The notes beneath the pieces were generated by a model that saw only the letters and a list, made by a program, of their open reading frames with translations, was not told the origin of the DNA and ran no database searches. Of a stretch of DNA of 64,000 nucleotides, positions 24,028 to 31,494 are shown piece by piece. The DNA is from Mesorhizobium_G sp050247155 (lineage in GTDB: Bacteria > Pseudomonadota > Alphaproteobacteria > Rhizobiales > Rhizobiaceae). The stretch covers positions 10,418-74,417 of the forward strand of contig JBFWUS010000018.1 of assembly GCA_050247155.1 (NCBI GenBank). Direction: 5' to 3'. Each line of letters starts with the position of its first letter. The first letter of the stretch is position 1. Made by a program: the position numbers and the translations under genes.

Positions 24028-26193
24028 CTAGGCCGCCTTCAGCCTCCGAGCCGTCATGTCGCGCAGGTCGGCGATCGAAAGCAGCGTTCGTCGGGACCAG
24101 GTGTCGAACGCCGCTCTGTCGCGGACGCCATTTTCGAAGCCTCGATTGTCCTCCGCCAGCCGTGTCAACTCGCGAACGAAATGTCCCAGTTCGGTGTCGT
24201 CATCGACGTTGATCTGCATGTAGGAGGCCAAAACCTCGAGACCCTCGACGGCGACGGGCACGCCGTCGGGATTATAGTTGTTGGCGACATCTTCGAGTTC
24301 GGTGAGGCATCGCCTCCAGCCCTCGACCGCAAGTCTTTCCTTTTCGCTGCGCGGTCCTCGTTGAACGAGCGCATTTGCGAGCGCGTGAAGCCGCTCCGGT
24401 GCCTGGTCGAGCCAGCGGTCAACGATTGGCATTGCGACTTGGGTCGGACTGCGCGAATGCGTTCTGGCGTCAGCGGCGATCGTCGTGATCCGCCCGGGCG
24501 CAAAGTTGAGGTGTCGGCACACCTCAAGTTGTAGCGATCGCAGCTCGGCGACGTTGATTGGCCACCACCGCGCAAATTCCTGCGCGCGGTAGAAGGCGAT
24601 CACTTCCACCGCATGGCGTCCGTTGCCGAGACTCCTTCGCTTGAACTCGACGAGGCTGAAGGAGGCAAACTCCTCATTGCTGCCATCAACAGTGAAATCA
24701 CGAAACGGATCGACCAAAACGGCGAGGGCGCGTGTGCTTGCCTTCTGCTCGAGCAGCTTCTTGATGCGATCGATCTGATCGATCTTTCCTCCGAAGCGGC
24801 GCAGCCGGCTGCCATGAACGAAGGGCATGCGCTGCTCCAGCTTCGAGCGGCCCAACTGCCACCAACCGACAAGCTCACGCAGCCATTCCTGCCGACCACT
24901 GGGTTCCAGAGGCTCCGCCATCGGATAGCTGGCAGGTAGTGGCAACGCGTCGATGTCCGTCGCCTGCAGATCGAGATGAACGACCAGAGTATTGCCTTCG
25001 GCTTCGGCGCCGCCCACCGCTACGACACGCTCGTACACCTCGTCGATGTCGCTCCCCTGAATCGTCGTCGGGCCGTTCGGCAGGCTCGGAGATGACCAAA
25101 GGCGCTTGGTCGTAGCCGGTGCGAGGGCGGTATCCACGCCGCCGCGTTGCAGCGGGATCGGCTCAACCTGGATCGAAGGGGTATAGGGCAGCCCTCCAAA
25201 CGTCAGCAGACGCACGGCATCGGTCTCGCGGCCGGCTTCGAAGGTGGCACCGGAGACGACCAAGAGGCGCCGGGCAGTGTCACCGCCGTGATCGTAGACA
25301 TGGTCAAACTGGGCGGCGTGTTCATGCTTGTGGCCGTGAATGACAACGTCGAACTCGCGATCGCGCAGAAATGCCCGCACCTGCTCGAGATTGGAGATGT
25401 CGGAAAATGCCTTGATCTCTTCGCGAAGGCTCGGTGAGCGCAGATGATGATGCAGCACGGCGATGCGTAGTTGCCGCCCGTGCTCCGGGCGAGGCGTTCG
25501 GTCCACCAACCGCCTCACCTGCTCCAATTGATGTTCCGAAATCCGGGCCATGTCGTATCGGGCGAGGGCGTCGAGCTGCTGTTGTAGCTTGCCCTCCTTG
25601 TCTGTGTCGGACCCGGACGCGAGGTGCGGCAACTGCGCCCACACGCTGGCGAGCGGCTCTGGCAGTACCGCAGCCGTGTGGCACCAATTGCTCGAATTGA
25701 TCGGAAAGATCGCCCAGTCCCTGCCGGCGCCGACAAGCGAGTGCGGCGCCGTGGAGCCAGCGTCATCGACACCATCGAGCCAGGGCACGACACATCCGCG
25801 TGCGCGCCACGTGGCGCAGAAGTCCCTGTAACGCTCGGCGGTACCCGGGTCGTAGGCGCGGTCGACATCATGATTGCCGGGTGTTGCCACGATGCGCTCC
25901 GCTGTGATGCCGAGCGGTCCGAAGAAGCTGAGCAGTAGGTCGAGCAGGAGCTCGTGGCCGCCCTGTCGGCCGCGGTCCTGCGCGTCCCCCGAAAAGATCA
26001 CGCCGTCGAGGCTGCGCCCTTCGCGCGTCAAGCGCTCGGCTAACCGCTCGAACACCTGGCGAAGGGCGGCCTCGCGCGTTTGCGGCTGCAGGCCGGCGAC
26101 GACCGTCTTGCGGTCATCCCGTTCCAACGTCGTCCCGGCATAAGCGATGTGCGCATCGGTGACGTGCAGGAACCTCGCTGAAGCCGAACTCAT
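24028..26193 (-). CDS. Large metallophosphoesterase with unknown C-terminal half
   Basis: A 721-residue protein. Residues 1-340 form a calcineurin-like metallophosphoesterase with all metal motifs: VTDAHIA (13-15), FSGDAQDRG (about 69), GNHD (106-109), VLHHHLRSP (about 245) and HGHKHEH (about 287). The C-terminal 380 residues are helical and unassigned; they include a conserved-looking RRFGGKIDQIDRIKKLLEQK segment. Start 26193 has GGGGAAACGAA upstream. It is divergent from the MazG-like/UDG-like pair at 26.3 kb. Phosphoesterases with large unknown partners are common in defence islands, but the substrate is not evident. Confidence 0.75.
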   Translation of the reverse strand: MSSASARFLHVTDAHIAYAGTTLERDDRKTVVAGLQPQTREAALRQVFERLAERLTREGRSLDGVIFSGDAQDRGRQGGHELLLDLLLSFFGPLGITAERIVATPGNHDVDRAYDPGTAERYRDFCATWRARGCVVPWLDGVDDAGSTAPHSLVGAGRDWAIFPINSSNWCHTAAVLPEPLASVWAQLPHLASGSDTDKEGKLQQQLDALARYDMARISEHQLEQVRRLVDRTPRPEHGRQLRIAVLHHHLRSPSLREEIKAFSDISNLEQVRAFLRDREFDVVIHGHKHEHAAQFDHVYDHGGDTARRLLVVSGATFEAGRETDAVRLLTFGGLPYTPSIQVEPIPLQRGGVDTALAPATTKRLWSSPSLPNGPTTIQGSDIDEVYERVVAVGGAEAEGNTLVVHLDLQATDIDALPLPASYPMAEPLEPSGRQEWLRELVGWWQLGRSKLEQRMPFVHGSRLRRFGGKIDQIDRIKKLLEQKASTRALAVLVDPFRDFTVDGSNEEFASFSLVEFKRRSLGNGRHAVEVIAFYRAQEFARWWPINVAELRSLQLEVCRHLNFAPGRITTIAADARTHSRSPTQVAMPIVDRWLDQAPERLHALANALVQRGPRSEKERLAVEGWRRCLTELEDVANNYNPDGVPVAVEGLEVLASYMQINVDDDTELGHFVRELTRLAEDNRGFENGVRDRAAFDTWSRRTLLSIADLRDMTARRLKAA

Positions 26194-26326
26194 TTCGTTT
26201 CCCCTCGCTCGCCGACCAAAACCGCTAACTCTTCTTCTATACTGTTGGTCTCGGCAGAATTCGCCATGCCATTCACTTGCGTCAATGGCTGAGGTGCGGC
26301 AAGATTCTTAGGAGGGGGTTCATCGT

Positions 26327-27553
26327 ATGGCGGTCGACGGTCGCGCGCTTATCAGGAGCCAGGGCTCCCTCTTCGGCGACGGCGACCGACCCATCGGTCT
26401 CGACGAATACCAGGCCTTCACCACCCGTACCGATCGCAACGAAAAAGCAGGCGCCGACGGCCTTGGCTTCGTGCTGCTCGGATTGTTCGGGGAAGTTGGA
26501 AGTCTGTTGAGCGCGCTCAAAAAGAAGCAGCGCGACAAGGACGCCTTCGCCGCCTATCACGACGAGGTCATCGAAGAGCTGGGCGACGCTCTGTGGTACT
26601 TTGCGAACGCCGCACTTCGCGCCGAGTTGCCGCTCAGCCAGATCGCGCGCAGCATCCCCGCCAAGCTCGAAGACTGGGACTACAAGGGCCGCACCGGCGC
26701 CTCGACGTTTGAGGATCTTCAGCAGTCAGACGCGCCCTTCGAAGGGGCACTAGCCGGCGAGGAGGTCGAGCATCGTCTGCTTGCCCTCGCCGGAAAGGTT
26801 GGAGTGCTCCTGGCCGATTTTAGCGAAGGGCAGATCAAGAAGAACCGCGACCGTCTCTCGGCGGATCTCGTCGAGATTTTCCGCGCACTGCTGATGGCGG
26901 CGGATGACGCTCAGGTGAGCCTCGAGCAGGCGGCCCGGAACAATGTCGTCAAGACGCTCGGTCGCTGGCCGGACGAGCGGCAGTGGGGCCTTTTGTTCGA
27001 CGAAGGGTTTCCGGACTACGAGCAATTGCCGCGCCAGATGCGCGTCGACTTCATCGAGCGGACGGTGAACGGCCGGACCTTCGTCGTTCAGCAGTGGAAC
27101 GGGGTCAACCTGGGCAGCCCGCTGACCGACAACCGCCACGAACCAGACGACTATCGATACCACGACGTCTTCCACCTCGCCTTCGCCGGGATCCTTGGAT
27201 GGTCGCCGACGATGCGGGCGCTGCTGCGCCTCAAACGCAAGAGCCGTCCCGAGATCGATGAGAATGAAGACGGCGCGCGCGCCAACATCATCGAAGAAGG
27301 CATCTCGACGTGGATCTTCAATCATGGTCTACGCCAGGCCGAGTTTCGGAACGCCACCACTCTCGACTACGGCCTGCTCAAGGCCGTGCATGAGCTGGTT
27401 CGCGGCTACGAGGTCGAGAGCCGTCCCCTCTGGCAATGGGAGCGCGCGATCCTTGAAGGATTCCGGGTGTTCCGCGAGCTCAAGAAGCATCGCAACGGTG
27501 CGGTCACAATCGACCTCACCAAGCGCACCATAGAGTTTGAAGAGCTGCCATGA
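26327..27553 (+). CDS. MazG-like nucleotide pyrophosphohydrolase with C-terminal extension
   Basis: A 408-residue protein. Residues 25-110 form an all-alpha NTP pyrophosphohydrolase domain with GLFGEVGSLLSALKKK (Glu56) and EVIEELGDALWYF (Glu83/84, Asp87), the acidic Mg2+ site of MazG relatives. The second half contains a repeat-like helical segment and a conserved block DDYRYHDVFHLAFAGILGWSPTMRALLRLKRKS...EEGISTWIFNHG that accompanies this subfamily. Start is preceded by a strong AGGAGGGGG ribosome site. It overlaps the UDG-like gene by 4 bp. It probably hydrolyses (deoxy)nucleoside triphosphates. Confidence 0.8.
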   Translation: MAVDGRALIRSQGSLFGDGDRPIGLDEYQAFTTRTDRNEKAGADGLGFVLLGLFGEVGSLLSALKKKQRDKDAFAAYHDEVIEELGDALWYFANAALRAELPLSQIARSIPAKLEDWDYKGRTGASTFEDLQQSDAPFEGALAGEEVEHRLLALAGKVGVLLADFSEGQIKKNRDRLSADLVEIFRALLMAADDAQVSLEQAARNNVVKTLGRWPDERQWGLLFDEGFPDYEQLPRQMRVDFIERTVNGRTFVVQQWNGVNLGSPLTDNRHEPDDYRYHDVFHLAFAGILGWSPTMRALLRLKRKSRPEIDENEDGARANIIEEGISTWIFNHGLRQAEFRNATTLDYGLLKAVHELVRGYEVESRPLWQWERAILEGFRVFRELKKHRNGAVTIDLTKRTIEFEELP

Positions 27554-28233
27554 GTGACCACCCGCAAAACGCCGAGGAGTTTGTCGAACTCGTCGCCGCC
27601 TTGAGGTTCGACGACGCCTTCAACCCGTATTCGGACTTGTGCTCGGACTTTGATCGCCCCGACGCCGCCCGCATTCGGCGCCACAACCTGATCACGGTTC
27701 TGGACGCCGCGATCGACCAGGGTGTCAACTCCATCTGGGTAGCCCGCGATCTGGGATATCGCGGCGGCCGGCGCACTGGGCTTGCGCTGACCGATGAAGT
27801 ACATCTTGGGGCACACGCCGACCTCTTGGGCACCGCCCCGCTAGCGCGGTCAACCAATGGTCCCGTCATGGCCGAGCGCACCGCCACCGTGATCTGGCAG
27901 ATGCTCATCGCGATCAGACAGCCGGTCTTTCTTTGGAACGTCTTTCCGCTCCATCCGCATACGGCGGGCGATCCCATGTCCAATCGCTGCCATACGCGCG
28001 GCGAGCGACTGGCGTGCCGGCACATTATGGTCGGGCTCATCCATCTGCTGTCACCGTCCCGCGTCCTCGCCATCGGCCGGGACGCCCAACTCGCGCTAGA
28101 TGACCTGGGCGTGACAGCCGAAAAAGTCAGACACCCCAGCTACGGTGGCCAAGCGGAGTTCATCGCCGGCGTCAGCACACATTATGGTCTGGACGCCGAA
28201 GACACGCAGAAAATCACCCCGCTCTTCGCCTGA
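27550..28233 (+). CDS. Uracil-DNA glycosylase superfamily protein
   Basis: A 227-residue protein resembling the UDG superfamily: SIWVARDLGYRGGRRTGLALTDE near the N-terminus, LWNVFPLHPHTAGDPMSNRCHTRGE in the middle and VRHPSYGGQAEF near the C-terminus, corresponding to the substrate-binding and HPS-type motifs. It is coupled to the MazG-like gene by an ATGA overlap, so base excision or nucleotide cleavage and nucleotide-pool hydrolysis appear to be paired. Whether it acts on uracil, modified bases or nucleotides cannot be told. Confidence 0.72.
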   Translation: MSDHPQNAEEFVELVAALRFDDAFNPYSDLCSDFDRPDAARIRRHNLITVLDAAIDQGVNSIWVARDLGYRGGRRTGLALTDEVHLGAHADLLGTAPLARSTNGPVMAERTATVIWQMLIAIRQPVFLWNVFPLHPHTAGDPMSNRCHTRGERLACRHIMVGLIHLLSPSRVLAIGRDAQLALDDLGVTAEKVRHPSYGGQAEFIAGVSTHYGLDAEDTQKITPLFA

Positions 28234-28277
28234 TCGCTTGAAGCATCAACCGGGCGGCACAGCCGGCGCCGCCGCCT

Positions 28278-29045
28278 TCACGCTGCCGCTTTGACGAGGC
28301 CGGCCGCGCAGTCATCGACCAGCGCGATCACCTCGGCCTTGCCCCAGCCTTCCGTGTCGAGGCGGGCGGATGTCGAGTTGACGGTCAGCGTGCCGACCTC
28401 GAAGCCGCTTTCGCGCGCGATGAAATCAAGCAGGCGTCCGAGGCCGAGCAGATTGCCGAGGGTCTTCTGGACGTAGTAGTGGTTCCGATAGAGGGCGATC
28501 ATGTGCAACGAGCCATTCCGCTCCGGCTTCAGCTCGATCATGCTGAGGCACTGCCGGTTCAGCGCCTTGCGCATGTCTCTAACCGGATCGGAGATGATGA
28601 TCTCGTAGCGGTTTTCATAGAAGCGGCCGGTGCGGGCATCTTTGAGCATACGGATGTTCTCCGCCAGCTGGTCGATCCGCCCGCCCTTACGGTCTTCCCA
28701 ATTGACCATGCGCTCGAAATAGCGACCCCATTCGCCCGGGGTGCACATGCGGCGCTTGTAGACCTCGAGATAGCGCTCGCGCAGCGCATCAACACCATCA
28801 CCCCGATCCAACGCAGACGGGAAAATGGTATTGACAACCGTAGCCACGGAGTGTGCGCCGTGCGCCCGCAGGAAGCGGTCGACCGTCATGATCACCGCGT
28901 CTTCGTCGGGATCTGCGGCAAGCGGCTGCTCGATGTGTAGCATCACACCGCCGAGGGTAAGGTTGGGTTGGGCACCGAGGCGAGCCGCTGCTTCAACCCA
29001 CGCGCGCACGGGCGTCGATGCCGCCGGCATCGGATTGTAGAACAT
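28278..29045 (-). CDS. Thymidylate-synthase-like protein
   Basis: A 255-residue protein with a C-terminal region like thymidylate synthase/hydroxymethylase: a candidate catalytic Cys166 in NRQCLSMIEL, LHMIALYRNHYYVQKTLGNLLGL (Arg187, Asn198) and ESGFEVGTL. The Asp of the canonical RSxD motif is Tyr here, so the chemistry may differ from dTMP synthesis. Start 29045 has AAGGAG at the right distance. It is the last gene of a five-gene run and overlaps the papain-like gene by 53 bp. It could make or recognise a modified pyrimidine nucleotide; this is inference. Confidence 0.65.
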   Translation of the reverse strand: MFYNPMPAASTPVRAWVEAAARLGAQPNLTLGGVMLHIEQPLAADPDEDAVIMTVDRFLRAHGAHSVATVVNTIFPSALDRGDGVDALRERYLEVYKRRMCTPGEWGRYFERMVNWEDRKGGRIDQLAENIRMLKDARTGRFYENRYEIIISDPVRDMRKALNRQCLSMIELKPERNGSLHMIALYRNHYYVQKTLGNLLGLGRLLDFIARESGFEVGTLTVNSTSARLDTEGWGKAEVIALVDDCAAGLVKAAA

Positions 29046-29715
29046 CGCCATCTCCTTCATTGATGCTGAAGCCACCGAACAGACGGCGGCTCAGATATGG
29101 TTGGCGTACCCAGGCATGCCCATCGGCGCCCCAGGCCGGCCCCCACGAATTACGGATCAGAATGAGGTCTTCGCTCCCGAAACGACCGTAGCCGACAGCA
29201 ACGACAGCGTGCCCGCGTTGGCGGTCGATCGGTTCGCCGTCGTCGGGGAGGATGATTTCGGTTCCCGTCCGCAGCCACGCTGTCGCGGCGGTGAAGGCGC
29301 CCGAAACAAAGAGCGCCAGGACGACCGGCCTGCCGCGATCAAGCACTTGCCGAACCTCAGCAAGGTCCGTGCCGCAGCCATCCGATCCGCACCGAAAGAG
29401 CACTGACACCCCAGCCGGAGGCTGCCAGGCCGCGCCCGACGGGGGCAGCCCGTTGTACGGCCACATTGGCTCGAGGGGCTGTCCGAGATCCTGCAACACG
29501 TTTCGGGTGTCCGGCATCGTGGTGCCTTCGCGCGGTCCGGTGCCGGCGCGCTGTGCGGCATGGTAGAATAGCCACTCGACGCACAACGGATCGAGATCAC
29601 CGCGCGCCTGCTCATGGACTGCCGAGGCAGCGAATGACAAGCACGTCGGACGGCGACCTTGATCACGGACCGGCCCGAGAACGGACCGCAAATCTTGCAG
29701 GATGTCGAGCGTCAT
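28993..29715 (-). CDS. Papain-like (C1-family) cysteine protease
   Basis: A 240-residue cytoplasmic papain-fold protein without a signal peptide or recognisable propeptide. The catalytic set is complete: PVRDQGRRPTCLSFAA (Gln19, Cys25), RGHAVVAVGYG (His169) and IRNSWGPAWGADGHAWV (Asn189). It follows the ImmA/IrrE-chagasin gene with a 4-bp overlap (ATGA) and overlaps the TS-like gene downstream. Lacking a propeptide, it may need the adjacent inhibitor-like domain to be kept inactive. Confidence 0.85.
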   Translation of the reverse strand: MTLDILQDLRSVLGPVRDQGRRPTCLSFAASAVHEQARGDLDPLCVEWLFYHAAQRAGTGPREGTTMPDTRNVLQDLGQPLEPMWPYNGLPPSGAAWQPPAGVSVLFRCGSDGCGTDLAEVRQVLDRGRPVVLALFVSGAFTAATAWLRTGTEIILPDDGEPIDRQRGHAVVAVGYGRFGSEDLILIRNSWGPAWGADGHAWVRQPYLSRRLFGGFSINEGDGDVLQSDAGGIDARARVG

Positions 29716-30740
29716 GAGGCAGCCAGGAGCTCCTCGCGCTGCGGCTCGAACAGCCCAGCCTCGTCGCTTGTCGCGGTCTTGCAGTAAAGCGTCAGCAGCT
29801 GTGGATCGTCTTCAGGCGCCCAAGGTCTGACTTCGCGCAGCGTCAACTGTCCGCCGAGGGGGCGTTTGGCATGAGCCAGCACCCGGCGCACGGTGGGAGC
29901 GCCGATCTGGCCTTCTGGGACGGGTTCTCGTCCATCGCGCAGGATCGCAAAGCCAGCGTCGCGAAGTTCGTCGAAGGTCCAGACATAGCCGCTGCCGCTG
30001 TCTTCCTTTAGCCGGAGCAGAAAGAGGTCGTCACGGCTGGCTTCGATGACGGCGCCTTCGTCACGCTCCGTCAGATGCCAGACGTCGACGCGTTGGGCGT
30101 TCTTCAAGGCATAGTCGCCAAGCAGCTGTCGTTTGAGGTCGCGCGGTTCTGCGCTGCGCAGTTGCTGGCCCAGGCTGCGGCCGACGACGTGCTCGCGTTC
30201 CAGGGCGAACACCGTGGCCCGGTAGCTGGTGCCGAAGCGCAGCGACGCCTGGTAGACGGTCTCCGGTTGGGCGAAGTGGTGGGGCTCCCAACCGCGTAGT
30301 TCCATCTGCTCCTTGATAAGGTATGGCGGAAGCAGGAAGTAAGACGCGAACGCATCTGCCTCGCGTTCCTCCGGCGGAACGCGGGGGACTCTGGCGCCGT
30401 CGCTGGCCCAAGGTGCGCGGCGCAGGATGCCTTCGTCGTCGGCGTGCGGGTCATGACCGAGGACCAGGTGCCCGAGCTCGTGCGCCGCGGTGAAGCGCTG
30501 CATGCCAAGCGGCCGTCGAGTGCTGAGGATGATGCCCGCGACGCCTTCTTCGCGGATGAAGGCGCCGAGGAGCGGCTCGAGAGGCTGGAACATCAGCGTC
30601 GCACCGGAACGCGCGATGCATCCGAAGACATCCACGCGCTGCGCGCGAGACGCGCCGACATCGAGATGCAGATCGCGCTGCAGACGCTTGGCGCCGCGGA
30701 TGCCGCGAAGGATGGATTCGCGCTCGCTACGACCGACCAT
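29712..30740 (-). CDS. ImmA/IrrE metallopeptidase fused to a chagasin-like protease-inhibitor domain
   Basis: A 342-residue protein from ATG 30740. The N-terminal part is an ImmA/IrrE zinc peptidase with HELGH (87-91) and EREADAFAS (125-133). Residues about 230-309 look like chagasin (inhibitor family I42): DSGSGYVWTFDEL (247-259, NPTTGY-like loop), IGAPTVRR (279-286) and EVRPW (303-307, RPW loop). Chagasins bind the active site of C1 papain-like proteases, and a papain-like gene follows with a 4-bp overlap. The overlap with the upstream XRE gene is 14 bp. The domain call is from motif reading only. Confidence 0.72.
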   Translation of the reverse strand: MVGRSERESILRGIRGAKRLQRDLHLDVGASRAQRVDVFGCIARSGATLMFQPLEPLLGAFIREEGVAGIILSTRRPLGMQRFTAAHELGHLVLGHDPHADDEGILRRAPWASDGARVPRVPPEEREADAFASYFLLPPYLIKEQMELRGWEPHHFAQPETVYQASLRFGTSYRATVFALEREHVVGRSLGQQLRSAEPRDLKRQLLGDYALKNAQRVDVWHLTERDEGAVIEASRDDLFLLRLKEDSGSGYVWTFDELRDAGFAILRDGREPVPEGQIGAPTVRRVLAHAKRPLGGQLTLREVRPWAPEDDPQLLTLYCKTATSDEAGLFEPQREELLAAS

Positions 30741-31107
30741 CACCGGCGACTTTCGATCTGGAACGCAGGAACTCAGCAAACCGCTGGAGCTCCTGGCGGT
30801 CGTTATCCGACAAGGCGCTCGCTGTGCGCGCGAGGAATGCCACATCGGCGGGGACGGCGGCCTCTGGTTCCTCGCCGGTGAACCAGGTCACTGGACGCTG
30901 ATAGAGGCGCGCGAGTTTCTTCAGTTCGATGGCGCTGACGCCGCGTCGACCGTTCTCGATCTCCGAGACGGCAGTGCGCGGCAGTTCCATATGTTGTGCA
31001 ACCTGTTCCTGTTTAAGCCCGACATATTCCCTCGCCTCGCGCAGTTTTGCACCGAGGATCAGGCTCTCATCCTCGGCAACGGCGAAGCCAATCCGTTCAG
31101 CGGTCAT
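30727..31107 (-). CDS. XRE-family transcriptional regulator
   Basis: A 126-residue repressor with an N-terminal Cro/C1-type HTH (LREAREYVGLKQEQVAQHMELPRTAVSEIENGRRGVSAIELKKLARLYQ) and a short helical C-terminus. XRE-ImmA/IrrE pairs are a known switch in which the peptidase cleaves the repressor. It overlaps the ACP-like gene by 4 bp and the IrrE gene by 14 bp. Paired 17-bp palindromes over the operon promoter are the likely operators. Confidence 0.88.
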   Translation of the reverse strand: MTAERIGFAVAEDESLILGAKLREAREYVGLKQEQVAQHMELPRTAVSEIENGRRGVSAIELKKLARLYQRPVTWFTGEEPEAAVPADVAFLARTASALSDNDRQELQRFAEFLRSRSKVAGDGRS

Positions 31108-31397
31108 GGCACTTGCTCTCCTTCCGGCTGCTTTTGCGCTTGCTGCTTGTCCAGCAACTCCACGACCCGCTGGGTGAAGACAGCGACGCAGGTATTCTCG
31201 TCATCGAAGCCTCCCGGCGGCATGGCGGCCTCGGGGAGCTTGACGTTGAACTCTTCTTCGATCCTGAGCGCGATCGACACCATGACCAGGGAATCGACCT
31301 GCGGCTCCCAGCCCGCTTTCGGGGTGGGTCGATCGGCTTGCGCGCTCCGGATCTCGTCGCGGATAATCGCTTCAATTGTGGCGGTCGAAACAGTCAT
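31104..31397 (-). CDS. Acyl-carrier-protein-like protein
   Basis: A 97-residue small acidic protein with an ACP-like DSLVMVSIALRIEEEFNVKLPE segment; Ser36 in the DSL motif is where 4'-phosphopantetheine would attach. The start at 31397 has GAGG six bases upstream. It opens a five-gene operon with XRE, IrrE-chagasin, papain-like and TS-like genes, and no acyl-chain biosynthesis gene is near. It may be an adaptor or a sensor rather than a fatty-acid carrier. Confidence 0.72.
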   Translation of the reverse strand: MTVSTATIEAIIRDEIRSAQADRPTPKAGWEPQVDSLVMVSIALRIEEEFNVKLPEAAMPPGGFDDENTCVAVFTQRVVELLDKQQAQKQPEGEQVP

Positions 31398-31408
31398 CGA
31401 AGACCTCA

Positions 31409-31455
31409 TGTCTCGAAATCCGACACACATATAGACCATGTCGGAAATTCCGACA
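31409..31455 (-). promoter_or_regulatory. Promoter with two 17-bp operators for the ACP-XRE-IrrE-papain-TS operon
   Basis: Palindrome TGTCGGAAATTCCGACA (31439-31455, perfect 7-3-7) and variant TGTCTCGAAATCCGACA (31409-31425) are exactly 30 bp apart. A minus-strand TTGTCG-N17-TATATG promoter overlaps the first operator and the gap, so binding would block RNA polymerase. The XRE gene of the same operon is the probable ligand. Confidence 0.7.
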
Positions 31456-31494
31456 AGAGGCAATCGTGGTTGAGTTGCCGGGCTACCCTTGCGC

